Assembly: GCA_023512835.1 (NCBI GenBank)
Contig: CM042086.1
Coordinates: forward strand, 9,983,559 to 10,047,558
Length of the DNA stretch: 64,000 bases
Source: Taxillus chinensis
Lineage: Eukaryota > Streptophyta > Magnoliopsida > Santalales > Loranthaceae
Reading direction: 5' to 3'
A program made the position numbers and the translations under genes. Positions 11,840 through 22,960 of this stretch are shown piece by piece (within the stretch, counting starts at the first letter, position 1; each line of letters begins with the position of its first letter). The notes below the pieces were generated by a model. It was given only the letters and a program-made list of their open reading frames with translations, did not search any database and was not told the origin of the DNA.

Positions 11840-13110
11840 AAGTAACTAACAAATCAGCTCTTCGACTTAATGCATCACTACTTTATTTTGGATTCCGGAT
11901 TTATGCATAAGTCCGAATGGAAACTTTGTAAATTGGATCCACCTTGCGTGCATATCCTTGTTAATCCTTGTTTGTCCACTAAGATGCTTCAAAGCCACAC
12001 AATCAGAATAAAGAACGAATTCTTTACCCACCAAATAATGCTCCCATATTCGCAAGGCTCTCACATCCGGGTAAAATTCTTTATCATAGGTTGACCAAGT
12101 CTTTCGAGCTTCACATAATTTATTACTAAAAAAAGGCCACTGACCTCTTTTCTTGAGATAATACAGCACCAATGCCAACTCTACTAGCATCACAATCCAC
12201 CTCAAATAATTTAGTAAAATCGGGGAGTGCCAATCATGGCGTCGACATAATTCCTCTTTTAAGACCTGAAAACTCTTAGCGGCTTCTTTATTCCACGGGA
12301 ACTTTCCTTTCTTCAAGCATTCGGTTAATGGGGCAGCGATGGTACTAAAATGTCCGATGAACCTCCTGTAAAACTAGCCAATCCTAGAAAGCTCCTAAGT
12401 TCTGTCACAACCAAGAGTTGGCCACTCCTTGATTGCCCTTACTTTAGAATCATCCACCATGATACCATCACAGACTAACCACAAATCTCAAAAATAACAA
12501 TTTCTTGGCTAGGAATATGCACTTCTTCATATTAGCATATAATTTATTCTCACGCAACACGGTTAACACTAGCCTCAAATGTTCAATATGCTCATGCTCT
12601 CGGTCTTGCTATAAATCAGGATATCATCAAAATAAACTATAACAAGTTGGCCATTAAAAGGCTTGAGTACCTGATTCATTACGCGCATAAAGGTGCTTGG
12701 TGTATTGCTAAGACCAAACGGCATCACCAACCATTCGAACAATCCCTCTTTAGTCTTGAAAGCGATCTTCCACTCATCTCTAGGCTTGATTCGAATTTGA
12801 TGGTAACCACTACACAAGTCAATCTTGGAAAACACTTGAGCTCCACTCAAGTGGTCCAACAAGTCATCCACTTGTGGTATAGGAAATTTATATCCAATAG
12901 TAATCTTGTTGATAGCATGACTATCAACACACATTATCCAACTTCCATCTTTCTTGGGAGTCACAAGGCCGACACCGCACAAGGACTTAAGTCATCACGA
13001 ATAAATCCCTTGTCCAATAATTCTTGGACCTTCTCTCGCAAGATCTCTGTTTCTTTTGGGCTCATCCTTAGTGTGGTAAATTTGGTAAACTAGCACCAGG
13101 TACCAAATCT
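11840..13110 (-). pseudogene. Reverse transcriptase and RNase H, element 2
   Basis: A 135-residue open stretch (12575-12982) holds most of the reverse transcriptase fingers and palm: [32 protein letters not shown] and the catalytic YFDDILIYS. RNase H fragments follow at 11867-12316, with YSDCVALKHLSGQ near its end. Upstream remnants reach about 13110. Frameshifts separate the reverse transcriptase, connection and RNase H parts. Confidence 0.9.
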
Positions 13111-13159
13111 ATTTGATGTTGGATATCTCTTAGAGGCGGCAACCCCTCCGTAAAGTCAT

Positions 13160-13720
13160 CTAGGACCACATCCGCAAAATCCTCCAACACGGTTTAACCG
13201 CATCCGGTACCTCTGGATTTGAACTATCAACATTAATAATCTCTGGTTTCACCACAAGAGCATGTACCTCTTTTGCCTCTTTTGCATCTTCAATCACATC
13301 CGCCTCGGATTGGATCATTGTTAAGAAAGATCGTCTCTTGCCCTTACAAGTTTTCGAATGGAAGTCCTCCTTTAAAGGCAATAAGTTAAATTTTGCATCG
13401 CCTTTCTCTAGCTTGTAAATGTTCTCTTTGCCCGAATGTTGGGCATTCACATCAAACTGCCAAGGTCTGCCCAATAACAAATGACAAGCATTCATATCTA
13501 CCACATCGCAATAAACCTCATCATGGTACTTACCAATAGTGATAGGGACCTGGCATCTTTCTGTCACACCAATTTTCTCTGCGACTTTTATCCATCCAAT
13601 GGTATACGGACTTGGGTGCTTCTCCACAGGCAATTTTAATTTCGAACCACCGATCTCCCAATGATGTTCTCGCAACTGCCGTTATCAATAATTACATTTT
13701 AACACTCGACCCTTAGTTGC
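13160..13720 (-). pseudogene. Aspartic protease, element 2
   Basis: The active-site loop reads IIDNGSCENIIG near 13680-13715, so the triad is DNG rather than DSG or DTG. The downstream motif MNACHLLLGRPWQFD (near 13450-13510) is diagnostic for plant Ty3/gypsy proteases. A charged linker to the reverse transcriptase follows. A frameshift lies next to the active-site loop. Confidence 0.82.
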
Positions 13721-13889
13721 ACACCTAGTTCGAAATAGCTGGTGTCGTTGTGTGAGCTCTGCTTGTGGTGGTGATAGAAGCATTCTTCGAACCACATAGG
13801 ATGGTTCAACTCCATCATCTTCCACCTCCTCTTCGCTAGGGCCACGTCCATCTTCTGCTTCGCAATCTAGATCGTCCTCCTCGTCACGT

Positions 13890-15147
13890 TCCACCATGTT
13901 GACAGCTCTCCTATTCGGGCATTGATTAGATCGATGTCCTGGCTGTCCACAACGAAAACATTTGTCCAAAATTGGCTTGGCATAAGGATTGGTTTGTTTT
14001 TGAATCCCTTGAACTGGCATGCTTCTTCCCTTCTGCTTTGTCACCCAACTTGGTTATTTCCTCTGCAGGCTTACTCGAACCACTCACGTTTCTTTCGTTG
14101 ACCGTCTTGCTTCCACTGGAACTAATGTTAATTCCAACTCCTCTTCGTCCACTTACAAACCGTGACGTTTGTTCATATAACATAGATTCTGCCCGAAGTG
14201 CCATATTCTTCGCTTCATTCAAGCTTCAAGGATTTGTGAACCCGATCTTGTCGCTAATTTGCAATTTAAGGCCATCCACAAATCGCGCGGCTTGTTGTCC
14301 TTCACTTTCCCGCAAATCGTTCCTCTCGGCGGTCCATAAATTCTGCAGTATATTCATGAACTGACCGTGTCCCTTGGCGGCATCGTTGATATTGTTGGAA
14401 CAATATCTGCTCATAATCTGGTGGTAGGAAATCTCGCTGCAGCAACTGTTTCATGCGAGGCCAACTCCTCACTGACCGTCGCCCTTCACGTTGTCTCCGA
14501 CTTTGCAATCTCTCCCACCATGCTGAAGCTCCTCCCTTTAGTCTGCAAGCCACCAAATTAACTCTGCGGTCTTCTGGAATCTCCATGTAATTAAAGAACC
14601 GCTCAACCTCCGCCAACCAGTCAAGGAAACCTTCAATATCAAGATTACCATTGAAGGATGGAATATCCACCTTCAACCGATAATTGACAACATCTCATGA
14701 TCGTACGATTCCTTCGGTATTCTCTACCTCGATCTTGCATCGGTGGTAGTCGTGCGCCATACAACAACTCTTTCTCTTCGATGAATCATCCCCCGATAAA
14801 CGATGTACTCTAATTGTAGCCGCACGTCTAAGGTTTGGGTCAACCAATTCATCCCTTGCCCTCGGACGAGCACGCTCGAGCAAATCATCATCGAATTTAA
14901 TTGGTCGGCATATTCACGAACTCTCCTACTCTTGGCCGCTCTTCGCAAACACTTTGCCACCACGATCTTCTAACGAGTTAACACGCTCAGTCAGATCTTC
15001 AAGACGCCGTTTCACACGTCGGATTCTCTGACCTACAAGATCAAACTCCGCCCCTTGGGACCTATTGATTGGCTCCTTGGGCGCCCCGCCCTCCCGAACG
15101 TCGTCAGGTACACGATCACCTCCAACACACGGACTCAACGACATCAC
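13890..15147 (-). pseudogene. Gag, element 2
   Basis: Starts at 15147 (MMSLSPCVGGDRVPDD), just inside the primer-binding site, with a coiled-coil-like N-terminus (IRRVKRRLEDLTERVNSL). The gag domain at 14226-14676 has [20 protein letters not shown] and [20 protein letters not shown] zinc knuckle, KCFRCGQPGHRSNQCPNR, lies near 13915-13970. At least three frame breaks occur. Confidence 0.87.
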
Positions 15148-15158
15148 CAGGGGAAAAG

Positions 15159-15174
15159 CCTTGCTCTGATACCA
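15159..15174 (-). other. Primer-binding site, element 2
   Basis: On the minus strand it reads TGGTATCAGAGCAAGG, the canonical complement of the plant initiator methionine tRNA 3' end. Confidence 0.85.
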
Positions 15175-15176
15175 AC

Positions 15177-15506
15177 TGACGCAGCGCGGAAGCTACAAGA
15201 GATCGATAACAACGATCGAATCTCCTAAACAGGTTGCCAATCCAAGCAAACCCAAAGAATAAATTGATTGAATCAATCTATAGATTTATAAAACTGAGAA
15301 TAAAATTCATGTGTAACATTACAACGAATTAAAGGCCTATTTATAGCCTCACAAAGGATTACATAAAAGGAAATTCGCATAAAAGAAATTAAAAGGAAAC
15401 TATTAAATTAGCAATTAAAAGGAAATAATTAAAAGGAAAGATAAGTCTTGCTTGTGTCCCAAGTTGCTTGCATCCTAAGTTACTTGCTTCTCAAGCCACC
15501 GCATCA
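15177..15506 (-). repeat. 5' LTR of element 2
   Basis: Starts TGACGCAG and ends CCGCATCA. It is paired with 10228-10558. Confidence 0.94.
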
Positions 15507-15528
15507 TAGGTCTAATTCAACTGAATAT
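15507..15528 (+). repeat. 22-bp direct repeat abutting element 2, right copy
   Basis: Begins on the base after the LTR and matches 10206-10227 at 20 of 22 positions. Confidence 0.85.
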
Positions 15529-16221
15529 CCAGCCCGACATTAACGAGGGCTTGCATTGAGTCAAGTTAGCTTGGGTAGAATTCATTTCAAAGGCTTAGAT
15601 GAAAGGAGGGAGAAAGTATGGCACGATAAGTTGAAAGAAATTAAATTACAAAATTACGAATAAGAACATTTTTAATACACTTTTATCAACCAATAAAGCA
15701 AAAATAGTAACAGAAGCAATCCTATATAACCGGACACAGCCAAATGCACATATAAATGATAGTTTTAACACATCAAACATTATTCTGTATTTTCCATGCA
15801 CATGTATGTGTGCATGGATGCATGAAAGAGAGACAGAGTAAGAGGTACATGAAAAATTTTGATTGATAATTCATCATGATCAGTAGAGATTTTGGCCAAA
15901 TGCCAAAATCACTTGCCTCGAGGATGAAGTAATCCATTGACATCAACTATTAATGATTGTGACCAGCTATTTTGCAATCGTATGTCACAAGAAAACACTA
16001 GTTATCTCAAACACATTGAAGGGATTTGAAAATAATAACCGAGCATGATTAAAATCACTATACATAAATTGATTAGAATCACAGTTCAACAATAACAAGA
16101 CCACAACATAAAGTTTAGACTCAAAGCAATGAACTAGCACATAGCAGAAAACAAAAGGCACCTGTAATTAGGATGATCACTATACTTCATTTTCTCCAAA
16201 AGCTTTTAAAAGGATAGGGGC

Positions 16222-18299
16222 CTGGCAAGAAAAATGATAAAATGGAATGCCTTTAGACACAATAATTGTCGACATGTATAAGAAGAGGTGGGTGCACATT
16301 AACAAAACACGCACGAGTCATGGAATGGGATTAGCTTAAATGAAATAATTAAAACTTAGAATTTGTAAATTTCTCAAAATCATGGTTAATGTTTTCCAGA
16401 CCATAAGGCATTATTCAATCTAATTTCTCAATAAGAATTTACGTGTCCTGGTTATCAATTTCCTATGAAGAATTAGGATGAAATGAGAAACTTTTTGATA
16501 CTTTTTTTATATAAATCAAGCCATGAGATTTTCGAGAACCAAGGAAAATCCAGGGATAGATAACTTTGGGAAAGTTGTTTACATATTGCATTAAAGGATA
16601 TTGGTGCAATTAAAAGAACTAATGAAAAGAAACATGCTTTGAAAATGGCATAATCTTATTCCAAAAAATCATAAGGCTGAAAATGTCAAGGAGCCAATTT
16701 AGGTGATTAAAAATTAAAATTGAAAATCAACACTTTTAATAGTACTCAATTACTGAATAAGGATCATAATGGTCGGGTCGGGCTCGAGATGCTACCGGAT
16801 TCGAATCCAACTCAAAATTTTATACTTTAATTCAAATCCGACTTGACCTGATGGTTTTGGTGCTTCAGTCGAGTGGGCCTGGGGAGTGAATATTTATTTT
16901 ACCTTAAATTTGTTTAAAAATACTGGATCATGACGGATCGTGTAAGACTCAATCCGATAGGGGGGATGCAATAAGATTATCTAGTTTAATTTAACAGGGA
17001 CGCTGGAAAATGATATAAGTGAAAAAAAAGAAAATAAATTTTTGGAAAAATTACAACCCTTAATTTTGAAATCAAAGCGAAAGAAAGGGAAAAGAAGAAA
17101 GGGGGAGGTTTTTTTTTTTTTTTTTGGTGGGGGGTAAGTGGGTGGACTGGGGGATAATAATAAAAAAAAAAAATTTTTTTAATTTGTTTTTAAGTTTTGA
17201 CCAAAATTATGTTTAAATTAGGAATAATAAGTAATCAAATGATGGTGACTTTAACCTAAACCTGCAACTTAGGATTAAGGTTATCAATTTTTTTATTCTA
17301 CTAACTTCTGGGAAATTTGATGTATATGTCCCATATATTTGTTCATGGCACTTAGTTTAAAAAAATTATTCCATAAAGATTTGATTTAGTTGGAATCAAG
17401 ATAGTAAGTGAACAAACAAAAATTTGTATTGCATACTTTTTAAATTGTTGGTTCCACTTTTTATTTACCTATAAAATAATGTAACAAACAAAATGATATG
17501 AAGAAAGTCAAAATTGATAACATATGGTTTTGAATAAAATGGGATCCAACATGGTACATGGTGCACCTACAATAATCTTTTTCTCTAAATTCTGTCATCT
17601 TCTTCTTTATAAAATTTTGTTACACAATTCATTTTGACGCTATAACACAATTCTAACTATTTTTATCCATCACTATATTTCCAACTATATTAGGTGATTG
17701 AATCTTGACAAGCTAGTTTACTTTTAAAAATATTATTATTATCTAAATAGTGATAAATATTTTTTCTCAAAATAATTTATTTACAGCTAAAAAATTAAAT
17801 ACCATTTTTTATAAAATCCAGAGTTACGGTCATTTATTTTTCATAGATAATATAAATGAAAACCTCAAACTTCAACATGTATTACTTAATTATTAGTTAA
17901 TCATTATCAAATTTTATCATTTATAATACCATTATAAATAATTTACTAACTAAATTAAATACCATTTTTATAAATAATTTACAAACTTCTTGTATATATC
18001 CTCACCAAATACAGCATAAATTCATTATCAGTCACTTCCCCGATGATTAAAAAGAAGATAAAAAACATTTACCAAAAAAAATCTCAAGGCCAACAAATTT
18101 GTGTCCAGTAAATTTTTTCATACCCTATTTAAAATTGAATTTCGATCTCAGCACAAAAGATTTTATAAATGTTCATTGGAAAAAATCATAAGACATAACC
18201 AGGCGGCTCAAGAAGAATTTACAAAAATGTTGCAAAATATTTGAAACCAGGATTTAAATTGATGAACTAAGTACACGTGAACAATTTCAAAATGAGCTA
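16222..18299. other. Intergenic or upstream intron of endonuclease V
   Basis: AT-rich sequence. A weak candidate for a further endonuclease V exon lies near 16534-16565 on the minus strand (CCTGGATTT, compare the family PGF motif) but has no clear splice sites. A G-rich block with a long T run lies at 17100-17155. GGGTCGGG-type repeat sequence occurs at 16770-16960. Nothing else was recognised. Confidence 0.5.
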
Positions 18300-18419
18300 C
18301 TAATACTCACCCAAAGAAATATTACACACATGCAAAATTTGTTGGGCCAGAACATATAAAGCCGGAGCGAGTACAAGCCACCTATTTTGGGGCTCAAGAA
18401 ACCACAGACCAAGAATTAG

Positions 18420-18660
18420 ATTTACAAGACTTGAAGACCCAATACCCCAAACAGGGAAGCTATATTTGCTTCCGTCCGTTCGGCTTCCCACGGTTGAAAT
18501 CAAATCAGTAACCATACGGTTGAAATGAGACATTGTTAACCAAATGGCCCAAATGCATCTCAAGAAATTCAACACAACTCAACAGCATATTTCATTTGGG
18601 TTGGGATTATGAACCTGAGTTGTCCATTGGGCTTCGGCGGGAACCCATTCAGGTTCCTTT
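18420..18660 (-). pseudogene. Chaperonin-60 beta 3' fragment (dead)
   Basis: The sequence matches the 3' flank and last exon of the chaperonin copy at 26.8-27.1 kb, including the block with GGGAAGCTATATTTGCT and the stop at 18607-18609. The last-exon reading KEPE..VPA..MDNSGS is disrupted by a small deletion and substitutions. Homology stops near 18660, after about 50 bases of exon. No other exon is attached. Confidence 0.8.
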
Positions 18661-18689
18661 AGGGATGCCAATTTGCCTGGTCTCGCAGG

Positions 18690-18840
18690 GACCCACCCCT
18701 CCTCGTGAAATGGGACGGTTTTTTTTTTGAAAAATTTCGGGGCACAGGGCGGGACGGGCAAGCATGCCCCGCCCGTGCCCGGGCGAGCAAATATTTCCCG
18801 GTCCGCCCTGCCCGACGCCGTCCCGCGTCGTGAGAAAACA
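18690..18840. other. GC-rich repeat fragment (possible hAT-type non-autonomous element)
   Basis: Contains GGGCGGGACGGGCAAGCATG and GCCCGTGCCCGGGC blocks, a composition seen at the ends of many plant hAT-derived elements. It is sharply different from the AT-rich flanks. No clear terminal repeats or target-site duplication were found. Confidence 0.35.
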
Positions 18841-18972
18841 TATTTATCTAAATATAAAATATAAAATACATATTTATCAAAAATCAAAACCCACTTTCAC
18901 CATATATTGTATATTATATCAAAATAGTCAGTATTGTATAATTAACTAGTAACATTTATTATAATTGCAATA

Positions 18973-18973
<1 letters not shown>

Positions 18974-19005
<32 letters not shown>
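18974..19005. repeat. (AT)n microsatellite
   Basis: About 16 AT units. Confidence 0.95.
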
Positions 19006-19006
<1 letters not shown>

Positions 19007-19248
19007 TCATACTTAATAATTAAGCTTAGTTAGGTTAAATACGACTTTTCGACTTTTTGACTATTGTATTGTTTATAACACAAATAATATGATGACCATA
19101 TATATAATTATATTAGTTATGTTATCACTACTTATATGCTCACTTATTATTGATGATAATTATATTAATTAGATTATCACTACTCACTACTTAAATTATT
19201 ACTCATTGATTAGAATTTATACATGCATATATATATATGATAACTATA

Positions 19249-19252
<4 letters not shown>

Positions 19253-19298
<46 letters not shown>
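19253..19298. repeat. (AT)n microsatellite
   Basis: About 23 AT units. Confidence 0.95.
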
Positions 19299-19300
<2 letters not shown>

Positions 19301-20039
19301 TAATATGATAATTATTGAGTATATAAAGTTTAATAACTCATGTTAAAAAGTTTGCTAATAACTATTATATGTATCATAAATGAATATTGTTTACTATGTT
19401 TACATAATTAGTATATATATTTTAAATCTAACATATAAATAATATTAATAATAAAAATAGTACAACTATTAATAATAATGATAAAATGTTTTATTTTAAA
19501 AATAATATCACTTACAAAGTATATATACTTATATTTAAATAAAAATAATCATTTATTAAAAGTAGTAGTAACATTTTAATATAAAATATAAACATATAAA
19601 ATATAAGAAAGTGATATAATTTATAATTATATAGTATATTAGTATGAACTAATATATAACTTCAAAATAATTTTGAATCTAATTAATATGTATTTTATAT
19701 GAAAATATTAATAGTATATTTAATTTTCATTATAATATAAAAATATATACTCTGTAATTATTATTATTTTTAAAATAAAACATACACTTTTTATTATTAT
19801 TATCATTACTAATAATAATAGTAATATTATCATTAACGATAATAATAATAAAAATAGTTATATATAAATATATATATATGTTATATGGTATATGTTATAT
19901 TATAAGTTTATAATATTAATTATATAAAAAATCAGTTTTACTCTTTTTTTAATTATTTATATGATATATTAAGTATATATATGTTACCGTCGGCCTCCAC
20001 GACTTCGGTGGTGAATGGATTTGTGAGCGATTACGATAT

Positions 20040-20830
20040 GATAGATACCAAGGAATTAACACCGAAACAAAGTAACAAATTCTTGCCAGTGCTACGACCA
20101 TACTAATAACACTAATATCCGGCCCCTCCTATTTATTTTATTTTTAAATACATTTAAAAAAAACAGGGCAAGCCTAAGATATAGATAGAATTAAAACATG
20201 AATCCCTAATGTGTAGATTCATCAAAATCGCATTGGAACCCAAATGCATGCATAGATATAGATTCAGTAGTTACCAAAACGAGAATAGCAAGTAGCTGGT
20301 GAAAACATTTGCCGCTTAGGAATCAGTGAAATGACAGTGTCGGAAACACAGGGAGAGGCAAACAGCGACGGCGGCGGAGGCCGGCAACACAGCGGCAGCA
20401 GTCGGGGATTTGTGGATGAAGAAACGAACAGGAATAGGAATGAAACAACAGCGCTTATAAACTGAGTTCATATTTTTGTGTGGGGGTGAAGTAATGAAAT
20501 ATGGGAATATTAAAGTAGTTGTCTTAATTAATTAATTTTGAGTTTAACCGAAAGTCGAAAATACATGATTTTGGTCATGTATTGATTTCCATTAATTCAA
20601 GATCGCTGGTAAGATTTTTGATTTCCATTAACTCATTTGTTGGTAAAAAGGAAAAAAAACTGATATACGTACATATCCCAAAATTTACATTAAAAAAAAC
20701 TATGTGAGATTTCAAGGAATTAACACCGAAACAGAGCCACAAATTCTTGCCAGTGCTAGTATACGCTCATCCCGTCTACTTACATTTCTCCCAACAAAAA
20801 ATAACGCTAATCCGGTCCCTCCTCTTTACT
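20040..20830. repeat. Copies of a local repeat around GAATTAACACCGAAACA
   Basis: Two copies of the block GGAATTAACACCGAAACA...ACAAATTCTTGCCAGTGCTA occur here (near 20050-20115 and 20718-20825). Further copies lie at 31566-31640 and, inverted, at 32490-32575 and 33720-33795. Sequence from 20520 onward also matches 31365-31700, so this is the downstream flank of a duplicated B3 gene segment. Between the copies lies a GC-richer stretch (20330-20420) without a recognised gene. Confidence 0.7.
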
Positions 20831-21194
20831 TTATTTGTGTTATTTTTAAATAAATTTTAAAAAAGTAAAACAAAATAAACTTAAAAAAAAAAAATCTATC
20901 AATTGCAAAATTTAAGACGAAGGATAATAATGAAAAACAGAGCATAAAACAACTGATTTATTTCTTCACACACAATCTATCTCTTACGATATATTAAATA
21001 ACTGCCAAATAAGCTCCGTAGGCTGTTGCACAGATATATTAAATAGCACACGCTGACACACCAAATATATAAAATACACAACATGACATATAGATTTGCA
21101 GTTCTAAAGGCATGCATAATGCATTAAACAGCGCTAGTTAATGCAACAGATTAAAAAGCGCGCGAAATGGCGGACGACGATGTCGATTATTCAT

Positions 21195-21554
21195 TTAAAT
21201 AGGGAACTGGCGGAAAAAGACGGAGAAGAAGAAGCAGTGGTTGTAAGTGTCCCAATACAACAAGATCTGGTCGCCGGCATTGAGATTCCTCCTCTTCACG
21301 AACTCCGTCGACCATTTGTTAATGAGGACGTAACTCGTGTCCCCCTTCCGCCTCTTGAGGGTCATGCGGTGAAGCGACCGCGTATTGAGATCCCACACAT
21401 CCACTGGATATTCCTTACCGTCCCGAACGTCCCTGGCCTCCTCCGGGCTCAAGTGGCACAGAATCTGAGACTCCACCACTCCCATCCCCAGCTTCAGCCT
21501 GCACTGATGACTGCTCACGTCGCTCTTCGTCAGCTCCTTCGTCACCGGCATCAT
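21195..21554 (-). CDS. Small B3-domain protein (DUF313-like)
   Basis: A single-exon frame of 119 residues. It matches the compact plant B3 DNA-binding fold: KELTKSDVSSHQCRLKL at residues 6-22, VDVWDLNTRSLHRMTLKRR in the middle, then SYVLINKWSTEFVKRRNL and AGDQILLYWD at the end. B3 proteins of this type are plant-specific and presumed nuclear DNA-binding proteins; their targets are mostly unknown. The first methionine follows a TATA-like box about 80 bases upstream. The C-terminal tail is short, ending FFRQFPI. Two broken relatives lie at 32.0 and 33.2 kb. It appears intact, but expression cannot be judged. Confidence 0.72.
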   Translation of the reverse strand: MMPVTKELTKSDVSSHQCRLKLGMGVVESQILCHLSPEEARDVRDGKEYPVDVWDLNTRSLHRMTLKRRKGDTSYVLINKWSTEFVKRRNLNAGDQILLYWDTYNHCFFFSVFFRQFPI

Positions 21555-21634
21555 CCTAGCTACCTGGCCAGTACTGAGTCAGACGCAGGCTGCAGGGTTT
21601 AATTCCCCAGCTTTGGGATCGGAGCGAAGTGGTG

Positions 21635-21642
21635 CTTTATAG
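21635..21642 (-). promoter_or_regulatory. TATA box of the B3 gene
   Basis: CTATAAAG on the minus strand, about 80 bases upstream of the start codon. The broken copy at 32 kb keeps a TATATAAAG at the matching place. Confidence 0.5.
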
Positions 21643-21829
21643 AGGGAGCGAACAATATGGAGGCACGATATGACAAGAAGCAAAAAGCAGGGTCCATGTA
21701 CAGTGTGGTATGTGTAAACCGATTTTTGCTTATTCAACCTACCCAAAAAATGCGACCCGATCAGCATAAATAAAAAATTGGGTGTCCGGCTGAGTGTATG
21801 GGAAAACCTGACCAACTATCATGTAACCC

Positions 21830-22504
21830 AAAGAAAATATAAAGGTTTGTCAGTGAGGTATGTCATTGGTCAAGAAGGAAGAGGGCGAGTCTCAAATATA
21901 AAGGTCGGCGGGCAAGAATTTAATTATTTTTAAAATAATGACACATAGTCTTTGGGAATCGTGATGACTTAAAGGTGCACAGGAGAGAGAGCGCTAATAA
22001 TATATATTTTTAAAAAATCCTGATCGTGATCGTGACCACCCTGATCAGCGTTATTTTTGGACCCGTTGAGTGGTGCATCACCACTTAGCAAGATTTGCAG
22101 TGAGTCATTGCGAGTTCTTTCTTGAAGAAAAAAGAAAATAATTTAGCTTTAATTTCGTCTTTTTTCGTCTTAGCTAAATTAAATTAGTTTATTTATATTT
22201 AAATTCTGGTATTTATTTGCTAAATTAAAATTTTTTAAAGTTCATTTTCACTATAGTTAATTGTTAATCTTATTACAACATTGCGCACATCATTTTAACA
22301 ATAACAATGGCAATAAAAAGTAAGATGTGGTGACCAATCAAAATAAATATGGGCTTCACATATCTCTCCTTCAATCAAAAAGCTTAATTTGTTTGGTTGA
22401 AAATTTAAAATTATTAAAATCACGTAAAGTGAAACCAAAGTGGTGCTTTGTCAACGATAGGAGAGACGGGAGCCAGTGATGACTTGAAGGTGCGCACGGA
22501 GAGA
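21830..22504. other. Intergenic sequence with a short dispersed repeat
   Basis: Contains two copies of a motif beginning GTGATGACTT and continuing AAGGTGC.CA.GGAGAGA (21961-21994 and 22476-22508). A third copy lies at 25301-25335. No gene recognised. Confidence 0.55.
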
Positions 22505-22860
22505 CAGGGCCGGCCCCAAGGCCAGGCAAGTAGGGCCTGCCTTGGGCGCCAAAATTTGGACCACAAAGTAGGGCCCTGCCCCTGTCTCACCGTCTCCTTA
22601 TTTTTTGAGGTGTAATCCGTTTATTTTTTATATTTAAATATATTAAAATTTAATGATTATATTATATTATATAGTTTTAATTAAATAATAAGATTTTATG
22701 AATAATTATAAAATAAAATTAAAATAATATTAGTTATATTTAATTTTATTAATTAATTTTAAATTTTAAATAAATAAAATAATAAAATAAAAATAAATAT
22801 AAAAAAAATGGGCCAGCCACAGGCTCCCTGGATTAGGTTATGTTGGGCGCAGCCGAAAGC
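22505..22860. mobile_element. Possible hAT-type MITE
   Basis: The left end CAGGGCCGGCCCCAAGG is a typical plant hAT terminal sequence, followed by an AT-rich core. A GGGCCAGCC and TTGGGCGC block appears near 22810-22845. A clear inverted right end and an 8-bp target duplication were not found. The adjacent GGGCCGGGCGGGCTGACCCG at 22917-22936 looks like a second element end. Confidence 0.4.
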
Positions 22861-22960
22861 TTTGACAATTAAAATGCGAGCTTAAACAAGTAACTCGTTT
22901 AGACCCAGTCCGTTACGGGCCGGGCGGGCTGACCCGTTTTACACCCATGGCCACAGGCGC

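Larger units (their letters stand above)
10228..15506 (-). mobile_element. Ty3/gypsy retrotransposon, element 2, inside an endonuclease V intron
   Basis: A structurally complete 5279-bp element on the minus strand. It has 330-bp LTRs, a canonical initiator-tRNA primer-binding site, a polypurine tract, and gag, protease, reverse transcriptase, RNase H and integrase in Ty3/gypsy order. The short LTRs and the gag sequence ([29 protein letters not shown]) resemble plant chromovirus-type elements. No chromodomain was seen after the integrase, which ends at LYPVPNLRSSSSLVGEN just before the LTR. Several frameshifts and stops interrupt the frame. It lies in antisense-neutral terms on the same strand as the gene whose intron it occupies. 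Confidence 0.93.
9620..16221 (-). pseudogene. Endonuclease V (deoxyinosine repair), split by a retrotransposon in an intron
   Basis: Four exons on the minus strand match endonuclease V, which nicks DNA or RNA next to inosine. They are 16162-16221 (LLEKMKYSDHPNY after a one-base shift), 15917-15966 (LIVDVNGLLHPRG), 9868-9932 (FGLACHLGVLANLPTVGIGKN) and 9620-9748 (LHHVDGPTRLGVTQLLEAS). Introns are bounded by AG acceptors and GT donors, except the donor after 15917, which is GC (GCAAGT). Phases fit: the G ending one exon joins GT of the next to give the glycine of HPRGFGL. The third intron, 9933-15916, contains the complete retrotransposon 10228-15506. Exon 16162-16221 has an extra base. The last exon runs into a stop at 9620-9622, and the usual C-terminal third and the first exons were not found. 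The family identification is firm; pseudogene status assumes the indel is real. Confidence 0.85.
18841..19980. other. Very AT-rich intergenic block
   Basis: Mostly A/T with two long AT microsatellites and many ATA/TAA simple patterns. No gene or element was seen. Confidence 0.75.

Noticed and set aside
17100..17155. G-quadruplex candidate near a T run
   Set aside because: The close G runs number only three without counting a distant one; the homopolymer context makes base accuracy doubtful.
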